Position numbers and translations under genes: made by a program
Origin: Lanius collurio
Taxonomy: Eukaryota; Chordata; Aves; Passeriformes; Laniidae
Direction of reading: 5' to 3'
DNA: 64,000 nt
NCBI GenBank assembly: GCA_020086605.1
Contig: JACBWW010000090.1
Location: 871,026 to 935,025, forward strand
The notes under the pieces: generated by a model
Told to the model about the DNA's origin: nothing
Seen by the model: the letters and a program-made list of their open reading frames with translations, nothing else
Database searches by the model: none
In this document: piece by piece, positions 1 to 12,400 of the stretch
Numbering within the stretch: position 1 is the stretch's first letter
Layout: each line of letters opens with the position of its first letter

Positions 1-450
1 CGCGGGCGGGCGCTGCCCGCTGCGCTGCGCCTGCACGCACGGAGCGCTGCGCTGCCCGCCGCCGCCGCACGGCGCGCTGCCCGCGCCCGCCCGCGCGTAA
101 GTACCGCGGGGCGCTCGGACCGGGACCGGGACGGGGATGGGGCACCGGGGCGGGGGGGACTGCGGTGCCTTTCCACCCCTGCGGGCTTGGAGCATCCCTC
201 GCCGCACGGAGGTGCGGAACGTGCGGCTGAAGTTTTCAAACTTTCAAGTTCAAGCAAACCCCGGCGCGGAGTTTTCCCCTTGGGAAGGAGGCGCGCATCC
301 TCTCGGGATCTTTTCTCAAGGAGCAAACTGTCTCGTTCTCCAGCAGCCTCAGTGACAGAGGAGCGGGGTGCAGGTGTCAGGGCTCTCTGCGCTCTCCCGC
401 TGTGGCAGGAGGCATAAACTGCCTTTTCTGTTCCAAAACCAACGCCTTGT
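1..450 (+). promoter_or_regulatory. CpG-rich 5' end of LHCGR (exon 1 and start of intron 1)
   Basis: The first 120 bases are almost pure G+C with many CpG dinucleotides. CpG density stays raised to about 420 before falling to ordinary AT-rich intron. This looks like the downstream part of a promoter CpG island whose transcription start lies outside the window. Confidence 0.6.
2..96 (+). CDS. LHCGR: LHCGR exon 1 (partial): LRR N-terminal cap
   Basis: Reading from base 2 gives [14 protein letters not shown], the cysteine cluster of the receptor's N-terminal cap, followed by a Pro/Ala-rich stretch. The donor GTAAGT is at 97-102. The exon ends with two bases of a codon (95-96), which fits exon 2. 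The upstream part, including the signal peptide, is outside the window. Extremely GC-rich. Confidence 0.88.
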
Positions 451-3400
451 ACTGGCATGGTTGGCTTTAAAGAAAACTGATTAAAATCTTGAGATGTGAC
501 CTTAAACCTTCCGTCAGTTCTAGGGTTTGTTTTTTTCTTTCACAAATCTGTTGGACTTCTTGTAACCTCTTCTCCCAAAGTTTGAGCAATTAATTTTCCC
601 TCTATCCTGAAGCATCAAAATCCTCCTCACTGTGTTCATTGCATCTTCTTGAGGTTCAGCTCACTGGCAAGTTATTGACTACTTTCTTTCCCCCTCTCTT
701 AGTAAAATAGCTGCTGTGAGTTTTGACAGCTGTCTAGATCGCTGCAGGGTGGTCCATCATAACTTTCTGCCTATTGCTTTGCTGGAAGCTAGGATCAAAT
801 AAAAATAACAAGACACCATGCACTTTCCCTTTCCCCACTCCCACACGATAGTCCAAGCTCGTGATCTAGGAGACCAGACCAAATAATTGACATACGTAGG
901 TATACAAGTGTGTTGTTGTTTATGGGGCTTGGTTACTGCCCTGATCTAAACAATCATGGAATCAAAATATGGGATTAGAAGACTAGCAGATAGAATAGTT
1001 GCCATTTCCAGGATCCCATGGTTATGTCTGCATGAATTGAGCTGGGGTTTTCTTATTATGACACTTTTGGTAACAAAGCCTGTGTTTTCCATTCTCATCT
1101 GACTTGTTTGTAAATTTAACTTGTTCTTGAAATTCCCTAGGGATGATACTAACCCTGATCTCCTCTTCCCTTTCTCCCTAGCTCGGGAATGGATAGGAGC
1201 AAGGAAACCTAATTTGTATTAATCTAGAGCCATGTGAACCATTCCTCCAAAGTCAGAGATTCTAGAAAAATCTCTGTCCTGGATTTGTTCCCTCCCTATT
1301 TCCCTGTGTTGCCTTAGTGTCAGAGAAAGCAGAACCCATGGAAGCAGGAGAGACTCTCCACAGTTTTTGCAACAAGCACATTTCTTCCCCAGTATTCACA
1401 GCCCCTGCAGAGGTGGCAGTAGATTAAGCGTGTTTATCAAGACAATGCACATCACAGCGCAGAGGGGTTATCAAGAGCCCTAAACTTATGTGATTTTATT
1501 CTTTCTCTGTTTTGATTTTATTTTTTATTTCTCCTTTTTCCATCTGAAGAAGAAACCACATCTCAACCTCAGTGATCACATTAGAACAGATAATGGGTTT
1601 ATTGCTGCTGCCAGTTCTGCCTCACTGAGAGCAACAGGGCTAGGTAATGGACAAAAAGAAGAGAAAAAATTTCCCTTTCTACCTTTAATATAACATTTAA
1701 TCCTGATGATTGTACACAAAGTCCTGCTATTAGGCTGGCTGTAGAAACCAGCTTTACAGTCAGAAAAGAGTTCAACCAAGATTCAGCTCAATACTCCTAC
1801 AGAGAGAATATTTACACTTAGAGGTCAAAAAAAATCCCTGTCTTTCAGTCTACACTCACAGACATATCCAGCTCCTTCTGCTTCCAACCTGCTTTACATT
1901 GAACCTGAACCTATATTATTAAAATTTCCACTTTTTGGATTTTTTTAAAATGGAAAACTTGTGTTTGTCACACAATTACAAAGCTGTACATATGAATGAA
2001 GTCGCTAACCCTACAGATGTACGTGTATTCTCACTCTTTTGTTTAGTTGTTATTTAGCCTCTTTTCTTTCATCTCTTCCTTTGGTTTTCATACCAGCTTC
2101 TTCTTATCCATTTAGCTGTTGTCTTCCCCTCTCTCTTATTCATACAGTTTTTGGAGCTTTGTTAGTGCTGACTGCTTCTCTTTCCATACTTTACCAATAT
2201 TCCTAGCTCTGTTCTCCCCTTGCACAGCTCTGTGTATGACAGACAAAGCCAGAGAATGTTAATTTTATCCCCTCACAGCCACATCTGTGCCTGGAATCAC
2301 AGCATGGTGCTTGCAAGTGCATTAATAATTTGGGGGGGAAATGCTGGTTTAGGTTGTTCCAGCACAGTTCCTGGGGTGGCCACGTCCTTCCATCAGTGCC
2401 ACTGTAACACAGAAACCAGACCTCAGAAAATTCCTTCTTAATTGTATAGCCAGTCAAGAATATAAGCTCCAGTATGTAACTCCAGCTCTATTCGAGTAAA
2501 ATTTGATGCTGTAATGATCTGTGCTTCCAAATGTATTTTTGATACTTTATTATATCCCCTGTATATATCCCGTAGGGAAATTTCAGCCATTTTTCTTTAC
2601 CCGAGTAATCCTTGCCATGTCACATATTGATTAAAAAAGGTTTCAAAATTATTAGACTTCTGACAGGTTGCAGAATTATGGGATTTATGCAGTCCTGAAT
2701 TGACCATATTTTTCTCAAGCTCCTGTTTTTAGTTTGGACATTACACAAACACTATAGAACCTCCATTATTCAGTTACCTTTGAATGCCCTTTGGCTACAG
2801 CAGCTATATGTCCCCTTAGTCTCAGCAGAAAAATAACTTTTAATACACCATTATATTTTGAAATGAAATATAATGTTCCTTCTTTTGAAATCTCATATGT
2901 ACTTTTGGGGGTTTTAAGCAGAGTCTGGTTGGATAGGTACCCAACTCCAGCTGTACAGCAATGGGCATTGAATAACTTAAGCCTTTTTTGCCCCTTCAAA
3001 AACTTCATTTAATGGTGAGGTTCACTTTGCCATATGTGAATGTGTGTCCCTGTATGCAGAGCTTCTGCAGTTGGGTGAGTGACATGTGAGTAGGCACCAA
3101 ATTATGAGACATCAAATACAAAACTTTGCAGCAAAAGCCTGAAGACACAGATAGTTCTACCATGTCTTCCTTGGGGACATATTTGGCTCTTTGGGATTGT
3201 CAAAAGAATTCAGTTTCAGGGTAAAAGTGTCTTCCACAGGACATTATATCACCCATCATCACCTACTGGAAGGTGCTCTTTGGGTGCTTATGTTATATCA
3301 TAGTTCACATTTCAGGTAGATAATGCCCAACATACAGAGCTTTAAAAATCAATGCCCACCCTTTACACTGCCCCCAGAAACTGATAAAAATCCTGGGAAA

Positions 3401-6400
3401 ATAGTGGGTTTTAAGTCATAGTTTCCATCAATATTCCAAATCCTCCCAAGTTGAAGGATGCCACAGAATAAAATGCTTGCCAACAAGAGTCTACCTTATG
3501 CTTTCATCTTTTGGGCATTAAAAATACAAGTAATCCTATAAAATAAACAGAATAAAATATAAAATATAACAGCCAACCCAGCTACAATAATTCATTCATA
3601 CCTACTGCTATTTGGCCTATGATTATTATCATTAATATTAAGATTGATATTAAGATTAATATTAACACTACTAATATATTAATATTAATACTATTAGTAA
3701 TATTATTATTAATGTTAATGTTGTTATTATTATTGTTGTTGTTATGTTCAACTAAACATTTTTTCAAAAGGCCAGTTCTGTAATACAGAGATTTCCTTCA
3801 GTGGTGTGAGTGGGCTTGGGCTTTGACTCCTCCTCAGCAGGACTGCAAGTGGTTCTGAGCTTTTGGGGCATCCAGAGCTCTCAAAAGCTTTTCTTGGAGT
3901 TCGAGTCTATGTGGTGGCAGTTCCTGTCTTTCCCAATGCTCCTGGATAGCCTTAAATACATTTAGCTTGGTTATTTCAGAGCTTACTGCCTAGAATTATA
4001 TACCTTAGAAACCAATCTTGATAATGTATAGAAATGCCAAGGGCTGCTGAGTGCCAGGAAGTCTGGCTGGCTCTCCACTTCTTTCTGTATTTTTCCAAGG
4101 ATGAGAAGTCCTTCAATTCTGTGGAGCCACAGCACTGTCAGCACTGAATGACAGCAATGAGTACAAGTATACAAGTTATGGTGCATGAGATATGAAAGAA
4201 ACTTTACAGGTTTTCTTAGAAGTGCAAAAGTTTATCCTTTAACAATAGTCTTTCAAAACTCTGCAGGTAAATTATATTAAAGATGGGTGCATCCCTCTTT
4301 TCATGAGCTACACAAGTCTGGCCAGTAGTGTGGGCAAGTTAGATGTATAAAAGCCATGTAAAAACATTTTTTGTCAAAGGCTTCCTCAGCTGAATGGCCA
4401 TATCTGACTGTCTCAGTCTGACTGCTGTCAGAAAGAAATCTGAACAGGCCACTCCACCAGGAAGACTGAGCAGATGAAACATTTGTAGACAGAGAGGAAT
4501 AGCCTCATATTTACAATTCCTGGTCCTCAGGACATAAGCAGTACACAAACAATCCAAGAGGTTCCTGGAACCCTTTGATGATAACTTCTGTCTCCAAGTG
4601 AGAGAGGAGCCAAAGAGGAGAGGTGCAGTGTGGACCTTGTTCTCACCTACAAGGAGAGGCTGGCAGGAAAAGTGAAGCTCAAGGGCAGCCTTGGCTGCCA
4701 GGACCATAAATGACGGAGTTTGAGATCCTTAGGGCAGCAAGGAGGCTACCAGGCTCATTACCCTGGACTTCAGCAGAGCAGATTTTGGCCACTTCAGGGA
4801 CCTGCTTGGCAGAGTCCCATGAGATAAAGCCCTGGAGGGAAAAGGGGCCCAAGAAAGATGGTTGATATTCGGAGATCAGCTCCAAGCTCAGGAGTGACAC
4901 ATCCCAACAAAGTCAGGCAAATCCCCAGGAGGCCTGCATGGATGGACAAGGAACTCCTAGACAAACTCAAACACAAAAAGAATGAATAGAGAGTGGAAGC
5001 AGAAACAGGTAGCCTGGGAGGAATACAGAGAAATGAAGCAGATGGAATCAGGTTAGGAAAGTTAATGCCCTGATGGAATTAAGAAAAGGGGAAACATAAC
5101 CCCCATTTTTACTGAGGGAAATCAGGAAGACCCAAGGAAATACAGGCCACTAAGTTTCACCTTCATGCCTGGCAAGATCCTGGAGCAGATCCTCCTGGAA
5201 ACCATGCTAAGGCACATGGAAACTAAGGAGGTGATTGGTGTTAGCCAGTGTGGCTTTATTCAGGGCAAATCTTATACCTGAAAAACTGTGTGGCCTTCTA
5301 GGATGAGGTTACAGCAGTGGTGGATTTAACTGACATCATCTACCTGGACTTGGGCAAAGCATTTGACACGTGCCCAAATGACATCCTTGTGTTTAAATTG
5401 GAGATAGATGGGTATGATGGGTGGGGCACTTGGTGGATAAGGAGCTGGCTGCGTGGTTGCACTCAGTCAGTGGCTGAATGTCTGAGTGGAGAGCAGTGAC
5501 AAGTGACACTCCTCAGGGGTCATACTGGGAGCAGCTCTGATTTATGTCTTTGTCGGCAGCGCAGTCGGTGGGACAGAGCTCACCCTCAGCAGGTTTGGTG
5601 TGGAAGTGTGTGGGGTGTGTGGTGGGATTGGCACACTGGAGGCGAGGGACCTTGAGAGGTGGGAGAGTCTCAAGGCCTTGAGACTGTGCAAACCTCATGG
5701 AGCTCAGCAAGGCCAAGTGCAAGGTCCTGCATGTGGGCCAGGGCAATCCCAAGCACAAATACAGGCTGGGGAGAGAATGGATTGAGAGCAGCCCTGAGAA
5801 GGACTTGGGGGTGCTGGTGGAGGAGAGGTTGGACATGAGCCATCAGTGTGTACTGGCAGCACAGAAAACCCGTGGTATCCCGGGCTGCATCCAAAGCAGT
5901 GTGGTCACCAGGGAGAGGGAGGGGATGCTCCCCTTCTACTCCGCTCTTGTGAGACCCCACCCGGAGAGCTGCATCCAGCCCAAGGGCTTCCAGCATATGA
6001 AGGATGTGGACCTGGAGTGAGTCCTGAGGAGGCCACCAAAATGCTCAGTGGGCTGGAACACATCTCCTAAAGAGACAGGCTGAGAGAACTGGGGTTGTTC
6101 AGTAAATATTCATAGAATCATAGAATGGTTGGGGTTGAAAAGGTACTTAAAGATCATCAGCTGTCACTCCAAGCTGTGTGCCATTACAACCAGCACACTG
6201 CTCACCTACCAGTATGTCACAGGGAGGTAGTAGGCTCATGGGCTGATGTAACTAAAAGCCAAGATTTGGTTTGAGTTTTTGCACCTTCAGTCACATTTCC
6301 ATATCCTTTGTAAATTATAATATTTTTTGCAAGCAGTTTCATAAAAGGTATGTTTAGTTTTCCACACAGCCTGAGCTGATGGTGAAGTTATGGGGTTATA

Positions 6401-9400
6401 GAGCAGGAATTTCTCAGCTTCTACTTTTTGCTTCTTCCTGAAGTTCTTTTCCTTTTGGCTCAGAGTGTTAAAACCTACTACAAATTACTTCTACCTGTCT
6501 CTACCCTTCAGGGGAAAATACGTTCTTCAAGCTGCACGACGTAGTTTCATCTCTGATTTAACCAAACCTCCCACACAGCAAAACATGCTAGCATCAATCT
6601 AGAGACAGGTATGACCCAATCACAATGGCATAACATATATATCCTCATATCACCCTTCTTAGGTAGGGAAGCATCGCTATTCCCAGTTTACTGACAGGTA
6701 GGCAAGGTCCAGGGGACCTAAATGATTTGCCCCAAAACATACAGACTGGAACATAGCTAGGAAGTGACATCCAAGCTTCGTGGTACATCCAGATTTGTAA
6801 CCCTCAGCCACAGTATTTGTGACAGCCTGCCTTTATAACGTGTAGGTATGAGAAATTTTTGAATATATAAATATATATATGTGTATATAAAACTTGATGA
6901 ACACTTAATATAAATATTGACAATCATAAGCATATTTCTTCATATAAAGGATTATGATAACAACAACCGAAAAAAAACAGGTTATGTGAATAACACAGAA
7001 ACATTTTAGTCAAAAAGCCTTGAGGGGATGAATTTAAGGATGGGAAACAAATGTCTCTGACTAGATATTTGTCATTCTAAAGCAAAATGGAGCAATCATC
7101 TGTTTTTACGGAGATAACATTTTGAAATATGTTAAATATTTTCCTATGGTCGTTATCATGGAGAGTGTGGTCATGGGTAGATAAATTGGCTGGTAAAAGT
7201 ACTGTGGTTCAGATGTGGAGAATGGTAAAATGTGACACTGTCTCCCACATCATTGTTAATTTCTCAGTCAGAGAAACTAAAAAATTAAAAATTAAAATCC
7301 ACACTTGCTTTGAATCAACCAACCACACTGATGCAATTTGTTTAAAAAACAAATCCATTCTATCGGTCTGATTTGAAATTCTTCTAGACTTTATGCACAG
7401 CCACATTCATGAGGCCATGCTGCAACATTACAGGGATATAGCTGGGAGGAAAACATGGTGCAGCAAACACAAAAATACTGTTTTATAGACAAAACTTTAT
7501 ATGAAAGCCACTTCTGAGAATCTAACTTTAAATAGCCTGTAGTTTCCTTTGACTGTGACTGTAGCAGCCTACTTTCATCAGGCTATAAATTTACTTAATA
7601 GGTTATGATTACTATTGATTTGATGGTGATTACTCTCAAATTTATGCTGTTGAGGAACTGACCCAATATCCTTTTGATATCCATTTAACTGAGATCAATG
7701 ACAAATGGATCGGGCTGCAGAGGTACAAAGAACTGCAGGAAAAATAAGGTGGCATTATGCTTGATTGGTTTTCACCCTACCATAATCGTACAATTATAAA
7801 CAAGGAAACCCCATGCCTTACAACCCTTTCCTCCCTCTCTTCTTTTTTTCAGATCATTTACTCATCTCCCTGTAAAAGTAATCCCCTCACATGCGTTTGA
7901 AGGACTTCGAGATGCCTTCATCATGTAAGTTGTCAATATTTTCCATAGGTTTTTCCTTAATGTCTTACAAAAATCATCACTTTGTAATAATGTAAAAATG
8001 TGTGGTTAATACACACTATTGATGAAAAAAAAACCACAGGGGAAGGATAAACATAGCATTCCTTTTCATATAAACGGTATACAAAATATCCCTTGAAAAT
8101 GTGTGATTTTTAACAGCCCTTTAAAGATCAAATAATGAAATATTAATCATGTCAGAGAGAACTGGATACAGCTTAGTAACTGATGAGAGGAGCATTTGAT
8201 TAGCAGAGGAGATAGATGTCTACCATCAAACATTACCTCTGCAATGACAGCCATGGCACTCTGATTATACATTTATAGAAGACCCAAATAAGACATTTCT
8301 TCAGCATTTTGCAGTGAGAGATAAGCTTGGCAGGGGATCAGTAGGACTGAGCCCTCTCTTTGATCTTTCAGTTTGCAAGTGTTGTAATTTTGCACACCGG
8401 GTCCACACTGCTTCCCAGCCCTTGGCTCTGTACCTGTTTTCCGCCAATGATTCAGATCACAAGGCTTATCTTACCCCTCTTGGCCTCATTTCTGCTGTTA
8501 TTCCAGCTGAAAGATGGCATGCTTGAGTCTCCATTATTTGTTATTTTTTATTTTGTCTGCATTGAGTGGCCTCTGGAGGACAAAGCTGATGACACAGCAG
8601 TGCAGTGAAGAGCAGAATCTAAGCAGCAGCACAGAAGATGCTGCTTTCTTTTCAAGGTGCACTTTTTGTACTTCTCTGCTGCACATATCCAACTTCAATA
8701 CAGTATTAAAGTAGAATCCAAGTGGTGCTGTATTCTTGCATTCACTTGAATCTGAATGTTTAATGAGAACTTAATCATTTTCACACTGGAGACCAACCTA
8801 AATCTACAAAATTTCTCCTACCTGCATGACTTGAGGCTACACTTTCTCAAACTGTACATATGTCATATTCTCCATAGAATGGTTTATTCATGGCATTTTC
8901 CCTTCCATAAAGAGAACTTAATTGATCTTTTTGTGTGCTTTTCATGAATCTCTCCAAATTAACATTGTAGAAATCAATGTATTTTTCTGAAGTTAGTTTG
9001 TAGAACACTTCATAATTTTATTGAGATTTAATGCTACTCTGAAAAATGCATATCTTAAAATAGTAAATTTCTAAATCAGTTATTTGGCAACACATCACTC
9101 TCTTAAAACCAGATGATAAATTATTCTCATACCATAAGTCATTGCAACATATGTAAATGCAAAAACTGTGGCTGACAGGGAGGATCCCATGGAAGAACCA
9201 TGTTTCAGACCCCAAACAAGGGAGTCTGAGGATCAGAGATTGTTATTTTTGGTATTGCACTAGTTACTTATAAATGAAAGACAGATGCACATTCTTACTG
9301 AATTATGATGATGAAAAAAATCCTTAATATTTCTATATGACACACGTACATGTTAACTGTGTGATTTCTAGTGTGCATCCCCCTTTGCCACTACAAATGA

Positions 9401-12400
9401 AATACAGAATTCATTCTGGTCTAAGGAGCTTTATTATCAACACCAATAGGAGTTGTCTTCTCATAATTCAAATTGAATTAACTAACACTCAGGACTGTGA
9501 CAATAGTGACTCTGACTGTGTAGACACAATCCAGTTGTTTGGATTGTATATTTTCTTGACAGTGTATAATCTTAGGTTTAGTTTGTGCGTCCTTCTAGTC
9601 AATTCTATTGAGAAATTTTGAAGATCTTTCTGTTATATATGCATCAATCTATGCTATTTACTTTCAGGACTCAGTTTTGCACAGTCTCTTAGATCTTAGT
9701 CAAAGAAATTTCTTAATCTAAGAAACCAAGCATTTAACAAGCATCTAATAGGTGGATTTTGTTTTTCTATCTCAGTATTGGTTAATCTGGAGTACACAAG
9801 TGAAACAGGAATATCTGTAATCACAATCTGAGAGCGCCACCAAAAACAGTCCTGTTGGTCTATGTCATGATGAAAAGAGCCACTTCCTTTCAGTTTGCAT
9901 GCATATGATGAAAATGGCATTTAAATCCAAAAATTGTTCCTAAAGTGTGTTGAATCCATACCTGTGTATTTCTACATCTGTGGATTAGATGGCTGCAATT
10001 CTGACTTGATAATATTATATAAAGCACCGTGAACATTGTCCATGTCCTGGCTCAGCAAATAAATTCACTAAGCAGAACCAACAGTGGGAGGGAGCAAAAG
10101 GCTCATGAGACTTGGGCTCACTCTGTTTATGTTATTTCTGGCTCTTAGTACCTACCTTACCTGCAATTTACTGAGGAAATGGAGATTGGCTGTTCCAGAG
10201 GTACTCATTCCTAAGGGTCAGCTTTCCCTTTTGCCAGGACAGCAAAAGGCTGGTCCTCTCAAACCCCACTGGCACAGGCTCCCAGGATGTCTGAGGTGAG
10301 GCATGGACAGGACTGGCAGGAGGGTTGAACAAGTGTGCATAAAAGAAGGAAATACAAAGTGGAAAGCCGATTGCTGGTGTTTTTTCTGGTAATGTGTTGC
10401 TTTGTGTCTGTTGTTTTCATTGTAGTGAAATCTCTCAGAGTGACTCCCTGGAGAAAATAGAAGCGAGCGCCTTTGACAGCCTTCCCACTTTGTCTGAAAT
10501 GTGAGCATCAGTTAAAAAAAGGCATCCATGTTGTGGTTTCAGATCATCAAGGAGTAAACAGTCTGCAGAGAAGTATTCCTGGACCAAATCTGTCTCTGTT
10601 ACTTTGGTTGGCTTTGATTGAGATCTATGATGAGAAACATTTCTCTGCAAAGTACCGTATAAAATAGTGAGCACTCTGTAAGGCCTGGCCTTGAAGTTCT
10701 AGCTCATGCAAAGACATCCCTGCATGGAGTCCCACTGCTTTCAGTGAGCTCAGTGGCAGGAGTAGAGCTCTGTGTCTGCTTCTGCTGGCATTGTCAGGCT
10801 CTCTAAGTGGGGAAATAATTCGAGATGACAAAAGATGAGAAAATTCTTTCTTTTTGAAGATGCCATTTTCAAAGCCATACGTTATTTAAATACAGCTGCT
10901 TAGTATGCATAGCTCTTCTGTGGAGCACTGAAATACTACTCAAACAGAACATGCACTGATTTTAAACTTGACCTGCATAGCACAGGCATCTGAGGGAGAG
11001 TTAAAAGCAATGACTAGCAGAATGCACTGAAATGTTTAGTGAAATTGGAAACTATAAATCTGATTCAATATCTCATTACTGCCTTTTCACACAGCATGAC
11101 CAGTGAGTGGCTTAAAATTGTGCTACTGAGTGAGGACAAATTCATCTCTATTTTTTTTTTTTTTTTTTTAATGTGTGAACATCACAGAAGCCAGTTACAT
11201 AAGTAAGGAACACATTTCTCAACCTCTGATTGAGTCCAGCTTCCACGGGAATCAACGGTGTGTTTAGGGAAGGAATAAAAGTTTTGACCCTTACAATTTA
11301 TGGATAGCTTGTTTTAGGCCTGTCTTCCAAAACCCAAAAGCTAAGCAAGACCATTAAAGAGCAACAGAGAGCTGTCAAAAAAACCTTTTTGAATCTTGAG
11401 TGCTGTACAGGCTCACATTGCAGGGGCTTGCTGTCCCCAAGCTGCCCTCAAGCTCACATTCAATGGATGATCAGGGTAGGTGATTTCAATGGCATTCTTG
11501 AATTTCAACTGTTCTTGTCTTTTCACATGCTAAAACCTTGTATTTTGTAAGCCATGCGTAGGGAGGGAGTTGGGCTACAGTTATTGGGGCAAACACAGAG
11601 GTTTATAGATAGTTTAGCTGCAGAAAGTGCTCATTGATTAAGAGATCTGCCTGTTTTTTGAGTGACCACTAGCAAACAGGACTTCTCACACACTTCTCTC
11701 CCAGTTTCTGCTGATCCACTCCTACCAACCACTGCTCTAAGGAAGTCAATGGTGCTCTGAAGAGGTTAAAATACCTGTGGAACTGCCTTTCCTGAATAGA
11801 AACCAGGGATGATTTAAAGGGATCTGATTGTGGAGCAAGGACCAGGCGCACACACACATTCAGGTCCAGGCTCAGCCCCACATCCAAGCCCAAAATGGTA
11901 ACTCCCACCAGTGAGCAGGTGGATCCAAACCAGATCAGCTCAGAGAACCATGAGAAAAGAATTTAGGCAGTGTTATCTTTTGTTGGCTGCCTAAAAATTG
12001 CATGCCATTCTTATTGCCAACAGCACCTCAAAATGCACCCAGCAGCATATTTAAAGACTGTTCTCTGAGAAAGTAAATCACAAGCAAAGCTCAGGGCCCT
12101 CCCAAATCTATGATGATTATAATACTGAAATATTTTTTCCCTCATTACAGATTAATCCTGAACACGAAAAATCTGTTGCACATTGAGGATGGAGCGTTCA
12201 GAAATCTTTCAAAGCTAAAATACTTGTAAGAAAGAGTTCTGTTCCTTTTCTGTTTGCTTTATTTATTCTTTTCTCCAAAGGAGTAGACAAATCAAATTAA
12301 GGAGTGTAAGGAAAAGTGTTTTTCATGCATTACAGAATACTAGAAGTACATACATTGTTTACTATAGCTTTAACCTGCAGTTAACCAATAGTGAGGTTTT

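Larger units (their letters stand above)
97..7852 (+). other. LHCGR intron 1
   Basis: Large first intron, GTAAGT to AG. It holds the tail of the CpG-rich region, an AT-rich microsatellite (3610-3745), a degenerate CR1 LINE with an opposite-strand CR1 tail (about 4495-6210), and a TA-rich tract (6861-6890). No further exon is recognised. Confidence 0.85.

Noticed and set aside
3582..3767. Asn/Ile repeat protein on the - strand
   Set aside because: Simple translation of an AT-rich trinucleotide repeat.
5513..6070. Several roughly 70-110-codon frames on both strands
   Set aside because: All are within the degenerate CR1 LINE; sense ones are fragments of its reverse transcriptase, antisense ones are shadows.
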